From the NCBI GenBank assembly GCA_049889215.1, contig JBMHDV010000023.1, forward strand, positions 62,001 through 126,000: a stretch of DNA of 64,000 bases. Direction: 5' to 3'. Position 1 is the first letter of the stretch; every line of letters begins with the position of its first letter. A program made the translations under genes and the position numbers. This DNA comes from UBA817 sp049889215. Its GTDB lineage: Bacteria > Margulisbacteria > Marinamargulisbacteria > UBA817. Under the pieces are notes generated by a model that was not told where the DNA came from, did not search any database, and saw only the letters and a program-made list of their open reading frames with translations. Positions 16,566 to 26,209 of the stretch are shown one piece after another.

Positions 16566-17747
16566 ATGAAAATTCATGAATACCAAGCTAAAGAACTATT
16601 AAAAAAATATAACATTCCAATTCAAGATGGTGTTGTCTGTGAGTCGGAAAATCAAATTGAGTCGGCTATTAATGATGTTTCAACACAATTTAATGCAAAT
16701 CAATACGTCATTAAAGCTCAAATTCACGCCGGTGGGCGTGGTAAAGGTGGCGGTGTTAAATTCTGCCCAACCAAAGAAAAAGCTGTTGAAGCTGCAAAAA
16801 ATATTTTAGGAATGCAATTAATTACTCACCAAACAAGCGCGGAAGGCCAGAAAGTACAAAAGATTATGGTCGCTGAGGCGTTGGACATTGCCAAAGAATT
16901 CTATTTAGCAATTACATTGGATCGTTCAAAGGGCCAAGATGTTGTTATGGCATCCACTGAAGGTGGTGTAGAAATTGAAGAAGTTGCTGCAACCAACCCA
17001 GAGAAAATCATTAAGGTATGGGTTGACCCAGCCATTGGTTTACAAGCCTACCAAGCGCGTCAATTAGCATTCGGCTTAGGGTTAGAAAAAGACATCATCA
17101 AGCAAGCAATTCCATTGTTTGTTAACTTGTACAATTGTTACAGAGACACCGATGCATCGATTGCTGAAATTAACCCCCTTATCATTACTGAACAAAATCA
17201 ATTGGTTGCCTTGGATGCGAAGTTCAACTTCGATTCAAATGCGCTCTACCGTCAAAAAGACATTACCCCAATGCGTGACTTGGCCGAAGAAGATCCAACA
17301 GAAGTTGAAGCTGGGAACTACAACCTAAACTACATCAAGCTCGATGGTAATGTTGGTTGTATGGTTAACGGTGCTGGTCTTGCAATGGCAACCATGGACA
17401 TTATCAAACTTCAAGGTGGCGAACCTGCGAACTTTTTAGATGTTGGTGGTGGTGCGAATGTTGAAACCGTTAAAAATGGATTTAAAATCATTTTATCTGA
17501 TAAAAACGTGAAAGCCGTATTAATCAATATTTTTGGTGGTATTGTTCGTTGTGATCGTGTTGCTAACGGAATCATTGAAGCTGTTAAGGATTTGGACTTA
17601 AACGTACCTGTTGTTGTTCGTTTAGAAGGAACCAATGCTGACGTTGCTAAAGATTTACTAGCAAATGCAAACCTTGATATCATTCCAGCCACGTCATTGG
17701 CTGATGCAGCAGAAAAAGTAGTATCTGCAGCTACAGGAGGAAACTAA
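16566..17747 (+). CDS. sucC: Succinyl-CoA synthetase (ADP-forming) beta subunit
   Basis: 393 aa. N-terminal MKIHEYQAKELLKKY, ATP-grasp elements (KAQIHAGGRGKGGGVK) and C-terminal VNIFGGIVRCDRVANGI with VVRLEGTN are diagnostic. With SucD it makes succinate and ATP/GTP from succinyl-CoA in the TCA cycle. The ATG at 16566 is chosen over an upstream non-ATG start by family N-terminus and promoter spacing. The TAA stop overlaps the sucD ATG (TAATG), giving tight translational coupling. Confidence 0.97.
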   Translation: MKIHEYQAKELLKKYNIPIQDGVVCESENQIESAINDVSTQFNANQYVIKAQIHAGGRGKGGGVKFCPTKEKAVEAAKNILGMQLITHQTSAEGQKVQKIMVAEALDIAKEFYLAITLDRSKGQDVVMASTEGGVEIEEVAATNPEKIIKVWVDPAIGLQAYQARQLAFGLGLEKDIIKQAIPLFVNLYNCYRDTDASIAEINPLIITEQNQLVALDAKFNFDSNALYRQKDITPMRDLAEEDPTEVEAGNYNLNYIKLDGNVGCMVNGAGLAMATMDIIKLQGGEPANFLDVGGGANVETVKNGFKIILSDKNVKAVLINIFGGIVRCDRVANGIIEAVKDLDLNVPVVVRLEGTNADVAKDLLANANLDIIPATSLADAAEKVVSAATGGN

Positions 17748-18634
17748 TGTCAATTTTAATTAATAAAGACTCAAAAATTATCGTTCAAGGCATTACTGGT
17801 TCAGAAGGATCATTCCATGCGGAGCAATGTTATGAATATGGTAAAAATGTGGTTGGTGGTGTTACACCAGGCAAAGGCGGGCAAACAGCTTTAGATGCCA
17901 ATGTTCCAGTATTTAACACTTGTCAGGAAGCACGAGAAAAAACCGGTGCTAATGTATCGTTAATTTTTGTTCCCCCAGCATTTGCTGCGGATGCAATTCT
18001 TGAAGCTGCGGATGCAGGTATCGAATTGATTGTTTGCATTACTGAAGGCATACCTGTTCAAGATATGGCAAAAGTTTACAATAGCTTAAAAACAAAAAAT
18101 TCACGCTTAATCGGACCAAATTGCCCAGGTCTATTGACTCCTGGTGAAGCGAAAGTTGGAATTATGCCAGGCTTTATTGCAAACCCTGGTCGCGTGGGTG
18201 TTATTTCAAAATCAGGAACATTAACGTATGAAGCTGTTCATCAGTTAGGCCAAGTTGGTTTAGGTCAATCCACATGTGTGGGTATTGGTGGCGATCCAAT
18301 CATTGGCACAAAGATGATTGATCTTTTGCAGTTATTTGAAGACGATAGTGAAACCGATGCCATCATTATGATCGGTGAAATTGGTGGTTCTATGGAAATT
18401 GAAGCCGCTGAATACATTAAAGAAAACATTAAAAAGCCAGTCATCGGATTTATTGCTGGTCAAACAGCTCCTCCAGGCCGTCGCATGGGGCATGCTGGTG
18501 CAATTGTATCTGGAGCTGATGAATCAGCTGATGCTAAAAAGAAAGTCATGAAAGCATGTGGTGTTCACGTTGTTGATTCGCCTGCTGATATTGGCCAAAC
18601 CGTTGCCAACGCATTAAAATCAGTTGTTGCTTAA
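17747..18634 (+). CDS. sucD: Succinyl-CoA synthetase alpha subunit
   Basis: 295 aa. The CoA-binding N-terminus (KIIVQGITGSEGSFH), IGPNCPGLLTPGEAKVGIMPG, SKSGTLTYEA and the phospho-histidine loop GHAGAIVSG are all present. It forms the complex with SucC and carries the catalytic phosphohistidine. It starts within the sucC stop codon and is followed 19 nt later by a strong intrinsic terminator, so sucCD is a two-gene operon. Confidence 0.97.
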   Translation: MSILINKDSKIIVQGITGSEGSFHAEQCYEYGKNVVGGVTPGKGGQTALDANVPVFNTCQEAREKTGANVSLIFVPPAFAADAILEAADAGIELIVCITEGIPVQDMAKVYNSLKTKNSRLIGPNCPGLLTPGEAKVGIMPGFIANPGRVGVISKSGTLTYEAVHQLGQVGLGQSTCVGIGGDPIIGTKMIDLLQLFEDDSETDAIIMIGEIGGSMEIEAAEYIKENIKKPVIGFIAGQTAPPGRRMGHAGAIVSGADESADAKKKVMKACGVHVVDSPADIGQTVANALKSVVA

Positions 18635-18652
18635 TTAAGCATACTTAACCGT

Positions 18653-18684
18653 AAAAAAGGCCATGAGTTTCATGGCCTTTTTTT
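18653..18684 (+). terminator. Rho-independent terminator of sucCD
   Basis: A-tract, GGCCATGA stem, 3-nt loop GTT, TCATGGCC stem, then a run of T. It directly follows sucD. The flanking A and T tracts also make it usable on the minus strand. Confidence 0.92.
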
Positions 18685-18807
18685 GTCCATCTCTACACTA
18701 AAAGAAAAACTTAACCCAAATCTTTGATTTAAATCTGTCAAATTAAACGTTTAACCTTTTCAATAAATGGGTATATTAAACAAGATCATTATTTGAAAGG
18801 GTGGACA

Positions 18808-19125
18808 ATGAAAAAACAAAAATATCTATTTAATGATGACATCGCTATTGACGCGTATCACGAGAAGCAAGCATCCATTTTTCGAGATGAGTTTGAAACC
18901 GAACTAAATCGACGATTTAATGAAGAAGATGCCTTTTCTGATGAACTTCAGCACATTCAAAAACTAGCCATGGTAGGTAAAATCAACCCACAACACAAGC
19001 AAACCTTGGAAGAGTGGCGCGAAATGTACCCAGATCGATTCGATAATTTTTGCACGCAAATGTCAGAAGAGAATCGACATAAATTGCTTCATTTTCTACA
19101 CTTAGATGAAGATGACAACGAATGA
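18808..19125 (+). CDS. Hypothetical acidic protein
   Basis: 105 aa, family not recognised. Very acidic and helical, ending HLDEDDNE. There is no signal peptide or membrane segment. An AAAGGG sequence about 8 nt before ATG 18808 supports this start over the TTG at 18793. The 3' end overlaps the next small gene by 20 nt, so the two are probably co-expressed. Confidence 0.7.
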   Translation: MKKQKYLFNDDIAIDAYHEKQASIFRDEFETELNRRFNEEDAFSDELQHIQKLAMVGKINPQHKQTLEEWREMYPDRFDNFCTQMSEENRHKLLHFLHLDEDDNE

Positions 19126-19348
19126 CGATAAAAAACGCTGGAAAGACGAAGCAAACCAACTAAAAAAAGATTTAGACAATCGAAAAAAAATATTCCAAAA
19201 AAGGGAAGTTCCAATATCCTTCCCTAAGAAAAAGCCATTAACACAATCAACTGTAGATACTCGGCAATTCGCCGGATCAAATCGCACAGATGACTTTTTT
19301 AAACAACAGATAAATATCGATGAAATTGAACCGTTAGAAAATAAATAA
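19106..19348 (+). CDS. Hypothetical small Lys-rich protein
   Basis: 80 aa, not recognised. The N-terminal half is a charged helix rich in Lys/Asp (KKRWKDEANQLKKDLDNRKK); the second half is polar with FFKQQINIDEIEPLENK. It overlaps the upstream acidic protein gene by 20 nt, a typical coupled arrangement, which is the main support for it being real. ATG 19112 is an equally possible start. Confidence 0.5.
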   Translation: MKMTTNDDKKRWKDEANQLKKDLDNRKKIFQKREVPISFPKKKPLTQSTVDTRQFAGSNRTDDFFKQQINIDEIEPLENK

Positions 19349-19415
19349 GCAAATGATTATGAGAAGTTGTTTCTTGTTTAAGATTTATTGAAATGATACT
19401 ATTATTTTACTGTTC

Positions 19416-19506
19416 GGAGGAGTACCCAAGTGGCTGAAGGGGACGGTTTGCTAAATCGTTAGTGTTCGAAAGGGCAGCGTGGGTTCGAATCCCACCTCCT
19501 CCGCCA
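19416..19506 (+). tRNA. tRNA-Ser (GCU anticodon)
   Basis: The acceptor stem GGAGGAG pairs with CTCCTCC, discriminator G, then an encoded CCA (19504-19506). The anticodon loop TTGCTAA (19448-19454) gives anticodon GCT, reading AGC/AGU serine codons. The long variable arm (TAGTGTTCGAAAGGGCA) is characteristic of class II tRNA-Ser, and the T-loop GGTTCGAATCC is canonical. Confidence 0.97.
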
Positions 19507-19509
19507 GCA

Positions 19510-20037
19510 TCACTTCTTTAATACTTTTTGATGAATTATTTCTGACGTTTTAAAATCATGGATACAAATTTGACATGATTTTTCTGATATATTAAGAATG
19601 GCGTAAGATGCATCAAAACCACGATCCCGATCTGCTTTTAAATGGCCTGGATTTAAAATCGTAACCCCATTTAATTCAGACAAGCGCGGTTCATGGGTAT
19701 GCCCATGACAAAACACATCACACTGTTGATTAACAATCACTTGATTGGGGTCAATATCCTCAGCTAAATCATGGTAGTCTTTGCTTGGGGTATGCGTTAA
19801 AAAAAAACGCCAACCATGAAACTCTTCAAATCGTCGGTTATCAATCATACTGTCTTGGTAATTGTGACACCAAGTTCCAGGAACACGAATAGTAGAAATA
19901 TTATTTTCAACAAATACTTCTGCATCCTTATAGTCATCCCCCAGGTGAATCACCTGATCAACCGTATTGGCTAGACCTAAAGCTTGTTCATTAAACCGTT
20001 GGTTGCCATGGGTATCTGAAATAATTAATAACCTCAT
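19510..20037 (-). CDS. YfcE/MJ0936-family metallophosphodiesterase
   Basis: 175 aa. Calcineurin-like phosphoesterase motifs: SDTHGN (N-terminus), HLGDDYKD (GD motif), FFLTHTPSKDYH, and CDVFCHGHTHEP (GHTH), which bind two divalent metals. Family enzymes hydrolyse phosphodiesters in vitro; the natural substrate is uncertain. The start MRLLIISDTHGN at 20037 matches the family and TATAAT ends 6 nt before it (leaderless type). Confidence 0.9.
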   Translation of the reverse strand: MRLLIISDTHGNQRFNEQALGLANTVDQVIHLGDDYKDAEVFVENNISTIRVPGTWCHNYQDSMIDNRRFEEFHGWRFFLTHTPSKDYHDLAEDIDPNQVIVNQQCDVFCHGHTHEPRLSELNGVTILNPGHLKADRDRGFDASYAILNISEKSCQICIHDFKTSEIIHQKVLKK

Positions 20038-20087
20038 ATCAATATTATAATATGACAAAATTTAAAAAAAAATATAAAGTTATATAG

Positions 20088-20426
20088 ATGATTAAAAAAA
20101 GATTAATTCTAATATGCAGCTTTTTTATTTTAGTCACACAATTTGGTTTGCAAGCCATCGAAATAAGTTCGTTAAAACCACCCTGTTGTTGTAAAACACA
20201 ATGCGAATGCGACCACTCACCTGAAAAAACTCCCATTTTACGTAATGTTAGATGTGGCGATAATTCAGATGCCCAAATCATTGGCCATTGCCTTGATATT
20301 CTCGACACCATCAAACCAATAAGATCATTAAAAGAAGCCCCTCAAAATATTATTCAATTATCACTTAATTTAAATAACAGGCAAAATAACATTGAACCTC
20401 CCCCACCCAAAACTATCCTTTCTTAA
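20088..20426 (+). CDS. Small secreted Cys-rich protein beside Met-rich barrel protein
   Basis: 112 aa with a hydrophobic signal sequence (RLILICSFFILVTQFGLQA). A Cys cluster (PPCCCKTQCECDH) follows near residue 32, with two further Cys and a PPPPK tail. No named family. It resembles the Cys-rich secreted protein at 8623-8970 in size, layout and Pro-rich end. It sits 29 nt before a Met-rich barrel protein of a type often found with copper genes, so a soft-metal (Cu+) role is inferred. Confidence 0.7.
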   Translation: MIKKRLILICSFFILVTQFGLQAIEISSLKPPCCCKTQCECDHSPEKTPILRNVRCGDNSDAQIIGHCLDILDTIKPIRSLKEAPQNIIQLSLNLNNRQNNIEPPPPKTILS

Positions 20427-20455
20427 TTAAAAATAAAATTAAAAAGGACATTATT

Positions 20456-21427
20456 ATGAAAAAATTATTCGTATTACTTTGCTTATTAAGCGTTGGATCT
20501 TTAGCATCCACTAATCATCGTGTGGATAGCCACGCACCCATTGGTATCATGGCTGATCATAGCCATAAAAAAGGGGAAGCTATGATATCAATACGAACCA
20601 TGCCAATGACGATGACAGATAATTATAACGGATCCAAAAAAATTAGCATAAGTGACATTCACTCAAGCTACATGATGGCCCCAAAGGAAATGACGATGGG
20701 CATGACCATGGTTGGCGGAATGATGGGGCTAAACGACAAAATAACCCTAACAGGAATGATTGGCCATAATAACAAAAACATGATCATGGTGAATCAAATG
20801 AACAGTGAAATAGAAACATCATCCAATGGGATTGGCGATGCAAAATTAGGGGCAATTTTTAGCATCCAAGATGACAATCAAATGCGTTTGTTATGGAATG
20901 CTGGATTAAGCATCCCTATCGGCTCAATTAATGAAAAAAACAACAATGGCGATACCTTACCATACGCAATGCAATTGGGTAGTGGGACTTACGATATTTC
21001 ATTGGGTGCAACTGCTGTACGTTTTTTTGATCAATATTCAATTGGCGGACAATTAACAGGTCTATTTAGAACCGGTAAAAATAATCATAATTATCGTTTA
21101 GGCAATGAATACCAATTAACAACCTGGGGACAACGACATTTAAATACTCAAGTGAGTGCAACATTACGATCTACGCTTCGTATAAAAACCGATATTACTG
21201 GGAGTGACACTACCGTTTCGGCCATGAAAGCAAGCATGTCGCCTGGTTATTCCACCACCACCGGCGCCATGTCAGGTGAATTATCTGTTGGTTTAAACGT
21301 AAAGCCAGACCAATTTAAGTCTTCTCGTTTTGCAGTTGAATACACACTTCCTGTTGTTCAAAAAACAGACAGTATTGCGATGGGACGTGGATCATATTTA
21401 ACCGCAGGCTATCAACACAATCTTTAA
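20456..21427 (+). CDS. Met-rich outer-membrane transporter-like protein (copper-linked family)
   Basis: 323 aa with a signal peptide (LFVLLCLLSVGSLAS). The mature start HAPIGIMADHSHKKGEAMIS is the hallmark of a barrel family of the phenol-degradation/transporter type. Strikingly Met-rich stretches (MPMTMTD, MTMGMTMVGGMMG, MIMVNQM) are suited to Cu+ or Ag+. The rest shows beta-barrel alternation ending GYQHNL. A clear SD-like AAAAAGGA lies before the ATG. It is in an operon with the Cys-rich protein and followed by a hairpin terminator. It is probably an outer-membrane metal-linked protein; transport is not proven. Confidence 0.8.
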   Translation: MKKLFVLLCLLSVGSLASTNHRVDSHAPIGIMADHSHKKGEAMISIRTMPMTMTDNYNGSKKISISDIHSSYMMAPKEMTMGMTMVGGMMGLNDKITLTGMIGHNNKNMIMVNQMNSEIETSSNGIGDAKLGAIFSIQDDNQMRLLWNAGLSIPIGSINEKNNNGDTLPYAMQLGSGTYDISLGATAVRFFDQYSIGGQLTGLFRTGKNNHNYRLGNEYQLTTWGQRHLNTQVSATLRSTLRIKTDITGSDTTVSAMKASMSPGYSTTTGAMSGELSVGLNVKPDQFKSSRFAVEYTLPVVQKTDSIAMGRGSYLTAGYQHNL

Positions 21428-21442
21428 ATTGGATTTATCCAT

Positions 21443-21478
21443 ATCGGCCCGATCAATATCACAATTGATTGGGCCGAT
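21443..21478 (+). terminator. Hairpin terminator after the Met-rich barrel gene
   Basis: A 15-bp stem (21443-21457 with 21464-21478, one G-T pair) and a 6-nt loop; GC-rich ATCGGCCC at the base. It lies 15 nt after the stop codon. Only a weak T-tract (TTATT) follows, so termination may be partial. Confidence 0.6.
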
Positions 21479-21562
21479 TTATTAAGGGGGGCATCAAACT
21501 CAAATTTGTGTTTAATTCAGGGGTAAACTGGGTATAACTAAGTGTTATCTAGATTTACACAC

Positions 21563-24500
21563 ATGAAAAAAATAGGATTATATATTTTTATAGGGATATT
21601 CATTGGACTTTGCACAAGCATTTGGGGTCAACCTAACATAAAACAAGTTCAAGCAAATAATCAACAGCAACGGTTGAGTAATGACGCACGTAAAAAATTA
21701 ACCGCACGCTATATCATTATTTTAAATAAAGGCTATAAAATCAAAGACATTATTGGTTATGATGTTGTTGGTGATGGTAGTGGGATTATTAAACGAAAAA
21801 ACATTAAACGCCCACTCGGGTCTAAAAACAATTTAGAACGTCGCTTAAACCGATTAAAAAAACGTGTAAAAAAGCAACAAGACCCTCAAAGAATTGCACG
21901 AATTAACAAACGAATTAAACGACTTGAACGAAAAATTAAAAATTATAAAAAACTTAAAAATTCTGGGCAGCTGGATTACAAAACCAAAACCTTTACCATT
22001 CGGTTTGATCCATCAGTTGATGAACTTACAGTGTTAAGTAATCTGCTTAAGCACCCAGCAATTAAAGCCGCATCAAAAGACACAACTGTTTCGATTCAAA
22101 CCATGCCAAATGACCCCTATGTCAATAATGGGAATAATGGCTGGAAAATGGAATCAACCATGCCTGGAATTCCAATTCGAAGCAGCAATACCGATAAAAA
22201 TGGGTATGATTTTTATGGGTCAAGCATCGAAACAATGTGGTATTTAAAAACCATCCAAATGGACAGTGTATGGGGTTTAACAAATCCACCCAATGGCGAT
22301 GGCGTTGTTATTGCTGTCATTGATACTGGGCAAAACTTAACTCATGAAGATAAGCCTGCAATTTGGATCAATTCTGACGAATATGGTAATGGAAAAGAAT
22401 CGAATGGTGTTGATGACGACCCATTTCAAACAGATATTTCACAAAATGCAAACTCATTCGTTACATCTTATATTGATGACTATCAAGGATGGGATTATGT
22501 TGATAGCGATAATGTGCCAAATGATGCACAGGGGCATGGCACACATGTCGCTGGCACTATTGCAGCTGCAGGAAACAATAGTCTTGGAACCATTGGAATT
22601 GCACCATCCGCATCAATTATGGTTTTAAAAACATTGGGCGCCAATGGATCAGGATCATCATTAGATATTATTTCAGCCATGGATTACGCCATCAATCAAG
22701 GTGCGGATATTATTAACATGTCACTTGGTTCAGATGCAAGGGAATCAGTTAATTTAACAACAAATGCACTAAATATCATCCAAGATGCATTATTTACTGA
22801 AGCAAACAATCAAAATATTATTTTTACCATTGCGGCTGGAAACAACCGTGCGAAACATGATACAACGGGTTACTCAACACCAGGAGAAATTTACAATGCA
22901 GCACTAACTGAGGCCTATTCACCTGCATGGTTTTCAAGCCGACATGGCAATATCCTTACCGTAGCAGCAACCACTTGGGGAAGCCAAAATGGGTACAAAC
23001 TGGTTAATTCAACTTGGCAAAGTGGGCATAGTTTTAATGAATCGCTCGCTAACTTTTCTAATTTTAGTTCAAGAAAAGCAAATGTTATCACTGTTGCAGC
23101 ACCAGGTGTTCGTATATACTCTCATTCACACAGTCAAAATAATACCTACGTGGAAAAACAAGGAACATCCATGGCAACACCAGTGGTTGCTGGTTTAGCC
23201 GCACTTGTATTGGATATCAATGACTCACTCAGCGCTACTGAGGTTGTAAATCTCTTAAAGAACAATACAGATGCAACCGTTGGAACAGACCTTTCAAATA
23301 CCGACTATGTTGGTACAGGGCGCGTAAATGCTTTAAAAATTGTGCAAGCCGCGATTCAGTCAACAATTCAGATTTCATCACCAGCAAGTGGGTATCAAAC
23401 ACAGGTGCCATCAGTCACTATTACAGGCACTGGACCAAAAAACTCAACACTACAAATTAAAGAATCAACACAAAATATTGGGCCATCGTTTACCACTGAT
23501 GGGAATGGCAATTTCAGTCAAGAAATCACATTAATCAAAGATGGAACAAATACAATTACAGTAACAGGGTCATTAAATGGGCAAGCCATTAGCTCAGACC
23601 CAATCATTATAGATGCTGATATCTATCGCCCCAGCATAAGCACACCAGTATCGTTAAGCACAATAACCACCCCCACATTTAATGTCATTGGAACAACATC
23701 ACCAAATGCAACAGTAACCATCCATCGAAAAACCACAACCGGCCTAACTCAAATAACCAGCGGGCAAACAGATCATAATGGTGCATTTGAGATCATGGTT
23801 CAACCCATGCCCAACGATTATCAGAGCACACTTGAATTAATTGCAAAAGCAACCGTTCCCGTAGGAAGTCAGTTATTAAATAAAGAATCCGCCCTAGTAA
23901 CAATTAATTTAAATATTGAAGATTTTCCACCCAGTATTACAGGACCAAATACTGCAATAACAATAACTACAAACCAATTTACAATCACTGGGCAAGCCAA
24001 GAGTGGTCAACAAGTATCCATTATCGAAAATGGCATTGTTACAGCCAATGGTATCGCTAATGGTGCAACAACCGGTGGGTTTCAATCATTTTCAATCAAT
24101 GTAAATTCTCCACAAAGTGAAACTCCTATGCAACAAAGCTTTATCGTATCGAGTGATGTATATGAACTTCCACGTCAAACAGAACCCATCACATTAACCT
24201 TTGATGTATTTAAACCCACTGTAACTAGCCCTGCATCAAACACAACCATCGCAACCCCAACATTTAACTTCGAAGGCTCCACAGAACCAAATATAAGCGT
24301 AAGTATTTTAAAAAATAACCAGCCATTTGCAACAACAACAAGTGATAATAATGGGCAATTTAGCAAAGAGCTTCGCTATGATTTTGATGGCACAAATCAA
24401 ACATTCAAAGCAACCGCAAACGTAAGTGTTAACAACAATAAACATGAGAAATCATCAGCTGAGATTAACCTAGTATTCAATGTTCCAGACCATCGACCAA

Positions 24501-26209
24501 AAATAACTCATCCAGCAACATCAAAAACAATTACGGCAAGCGAGTTTTATATTCGAGGAACAACAGCACCAAACATCAGCGTTGCATTATTTAAAAATAA
24601 TGAAGCAAATTCATTACAAACAACCTCAAGTGACAATCAGGGAAACTATACATTTTTAATTCCAACAAATGGATTATCAAACGAGACATTTGTTGTTAGA
24701 GCAACCGTGTATAACTACGCATATGAAAGTAATTCAATCAATTTAACAATTTCTCAAAACATAAACACACCAACAATTACATACCCAGAAAATAATTATA
24801 TCAATTCAGAATTAAACATTACATTTCGTGGAACATGCTCAATCAACCAAACCATATTTATATTTGAACAAAAAAGTGATCAGGCAATGGAAAGTATCAT
24901 TGGGTCAACAAATTGCTCAAATGACAATAAATGGAGTTACACTGACACCGCCCCCACACCAGGAACATATTTTTACAGTGCAAAAATTTCTAGCGGCAGC
25001 AACACCTTTGCAGGATCATCTCAACAAAAAATTATCCACCAACCATCGATTTATCACCCAACATTTTTATCCCCTTACAAAACAACCACCATCAAAGACG
25101 GACAAATTAAACTTGCCGGTAGCGGAACAGGAAATGCTACAGTAACTGTAAAAGCAAAAAACCAAAGTAATGTAATCTCTGTTCTCGCAACACAAATATC
25201 CGATAACTCAGGTTCCTGGTCAACATTGATTGATACCCCACCAAATGATACATACTCAATTTACATTGAAGAATTAAAAGATGGCACATTGCGAACATCA
25301 AACAAAATTGAATTAAAAACAAACTATGATTTTCTTAGTCCGCCTTTCGAGATTACGAGCCTTTCGAATAATAATAAAACACATGCATCATCAGTATTAT
25401 TAAAAGGAAAAAGTCCTCACGGTACTATTTCTATTTTTAAAAACAATGTAAAAGTTGCATCAACAGTCCCATTGGATGGATTATGGGAAGCAAAAATTCC
25501 GCTAGAAAATGATGGCAATTACAACATCAACGCAATTGTAACTCACAATGCATTATCAAGAAACTCAGGGCAGTTTACCTTAACCAAAGATAGCAAACCT
25601 CAAATTACTGGGCCGGAACCAACCACAATTCAAAACAACAGCATCTTTTTAAGTGGTGTTGGTAAGGAAAACACAAAATTGACCATCGTAAAAAACGAAA
25701 AATCATTAACTCAACAAACCATCAGCACATTAAGCTTTTCTAATTTAAGTCAAACCGTTATCGGAACAATCATGACCGATGAACAAGGGCTTTGGTCAAC
25801 ATCAATTAACATTAACTCACCAGGAACATACGAATTTATCGTATATGAAAATTATGGTGATCAAGTAAACCAGCGGGTATCAACAACCTACACCTATGAA
25901 TTAAGTACTGAAATTAAAACAACTGCACTTCAAATTGCGCCGAATCCGTTCAACCCCTTAGTTTCAACATTAAAAATTGAATACCAGTTACCGGAGGAAA
26001 GTTCCGTCGATATTGGAATATATTCAATCATCGGTCAAAAAGTTTACGAAAAATCAATACAAAGTGGCAGCATTGGCACATCCATCGGGCGGCACATATT
26101 AGAGTGGGATGGTCGAGTCAATGGAACCATGATTCCACCTGGGCTTTATATCGTCATGCTGAAAACCCCAGGAGCGACAAAAGTAAAACGGGTAGGTGTT
26201 AAATGGTAA
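21563..26209 (+). CDS. Large secreted subtilisin-like (S8) protease with Ig-like repeats and C-terminal FlgD/T9SS-type domain
   Basis: 1548 aa. A signal peptide (IGLYIFIGIFIGLCTSIWG) is followed by a propeptide with a very basic coiled-coil insert (LNRLKKRVKKQQ, INKRIKRLERK). The S8 domain has triad Asp254 (VIDTG), His325 (GHGTHVAG) and Ser536 (GTSMATP). About ten Ig-like units of ~90-100 residues follow, many opening with a P-x-I-x-x-P motif and TxNxxG turns. The last ~95 residues (IAPNPFNP...GLYIVML) form a FlgD/T9SS type A-like domain used for surface sorting in other phyla. ATG 21563 is chosen by the signal peptide. The stop overlaps the next barrel gene by 7 nt. Confidence 0.92.
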   Translation: MKKIGLYIFIGIFIGLCTSIWGQPNIKQVQANNQQQRLSNDARKKLTARYIIILNKGYKIKDIIGYDVVGDGSGIIKRKNIKRPLGSKNNLERRLNRLKKRVKKQQDPQRIARINKRIKRLERKIKNYKKLKNSGQLDYKTKTFTIRFDPSVDELTVLSNLLKHPAIKAASKDTTVSIQTMPNDPYVNNGNNGWKMESTMPGIPIRSSNTDKNGYDFYGSSIETMWYLKTIQMDSVWGLTNPPNGDGVVIAVIDTGQNLTHEDKPAIWINSDEYGNGKESNGVDDDPFQTDISQNANSFVTSYIDDYQGWDYVDSDNVPNDAQGHGTHVAGTIAAAGNNSLGTIGIAPSASIMVLKTLGANGSGSSLDIISAMDYAINQGADIINMSLGSDARESVNLTTNALNIIQDALFTEANNQNIIFTIAAGNNRAKHDTTGYSTPGEIYNAALTEAYSPAWFSSRHGNILTVAATTWGSQNGYKLVNSTWQSGHSFNESLANFSNFSSRKANVITVAAPGVRIYSHSHSQNNTYVEKQGTSMATPVVAGLAALVLDINDSLSATEVVNLLKNNTDATVGTDLSNTDYVGTGRVNALKIVQAAIQSTIQISSPASGYQTQVPSVTITGTGPKNSTLQIKESTQNIGPSFTTDGNGNFSQEITLIKDGTNTITVTGSLNGQAISSDPIIIDADIYRPSISTPVSLSTITTPTFNVIGTTSPNATVTIHRKTTTGLTQITSGQTDHNGAFEIMVQPMPNDYQSTLELIAKATVPVGSQLLNKESALVTINLNIEDFPPSITGPNTAITITTNQFTITGQAKSGQQVSIIENGIVTANGIANGATTGGFQSFSINVNSPQSETPMQQSFIVSSDVYELPRQTEPITLTFDVFKPTVTSPASNTTIATPTFNFEGSTEPNISVSILKNNQPFATTTSDNNGQFSKELRYDFDGTNQTFKATANVSVNNNKHEKSSAEINLVFNVPDHRPKITHPATSKTITASEFYIRGTTAPNISVALFKNNEANSLQTTSSDNQGNYTFLIPTNGLSNETFVVRATVYNYAYESNSINLTISQNINTPTITYPENNYINSELNITFRGTCSINQTIFIFEQKSDQAMESIIGSTNCSNDNKWSYTDTAPTPGTYFYSAKISSGSNTFAGSSQQKIIHQPSIYHPTFLSPYKTTTIKDGQIKLAGSGTGNATVTVKAKNQSNVISVLATQISDNSGSWSTLIDTPPNDTYSIYIEELKDGTLRTSNKIELKTNYDFLSPPFEITSLSNNNKTHASSVLLKGKSPHGTISIFKNNVKVASTVPLDGLWEAKIPLENDGNYNINAIVTHNALSRNSGQFTLTKDSKPQITGPEPTTIQNNSIFLSGVGKENTKLTIVKNEKSLTQQTISTLSFSNLSQTVIGTIMTDEQGLWSTSININSPGTYEFIVYENYGDQVNQRVSTTYTYELSTEIKTTALQIAPNPFNPLVSTLKIEYQLPEESSVDIGIYSIIGQKVYEKSIQSGSIGTSIGRHILEWDGRVNGTMIPPGLYIVMLKTPGATKVKRVGVKW

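Noticed and set aside
23400..25900. CRISPR-like or DNA tandem repeats within the protease gene
   Set aside because: The recurring motifs are at protein level (Ig-like units of ~90-100 residues, diverged in DNA); no short identical repeats with spacers exist.
21563..26209. Presence of a type IX secretion system
   Set aside because: The FlgD/T9SS-like domain and PorV-like neighbours are suggestive, but no PorU, Sprs or Gld genes are in the window, so I do not claim the system.
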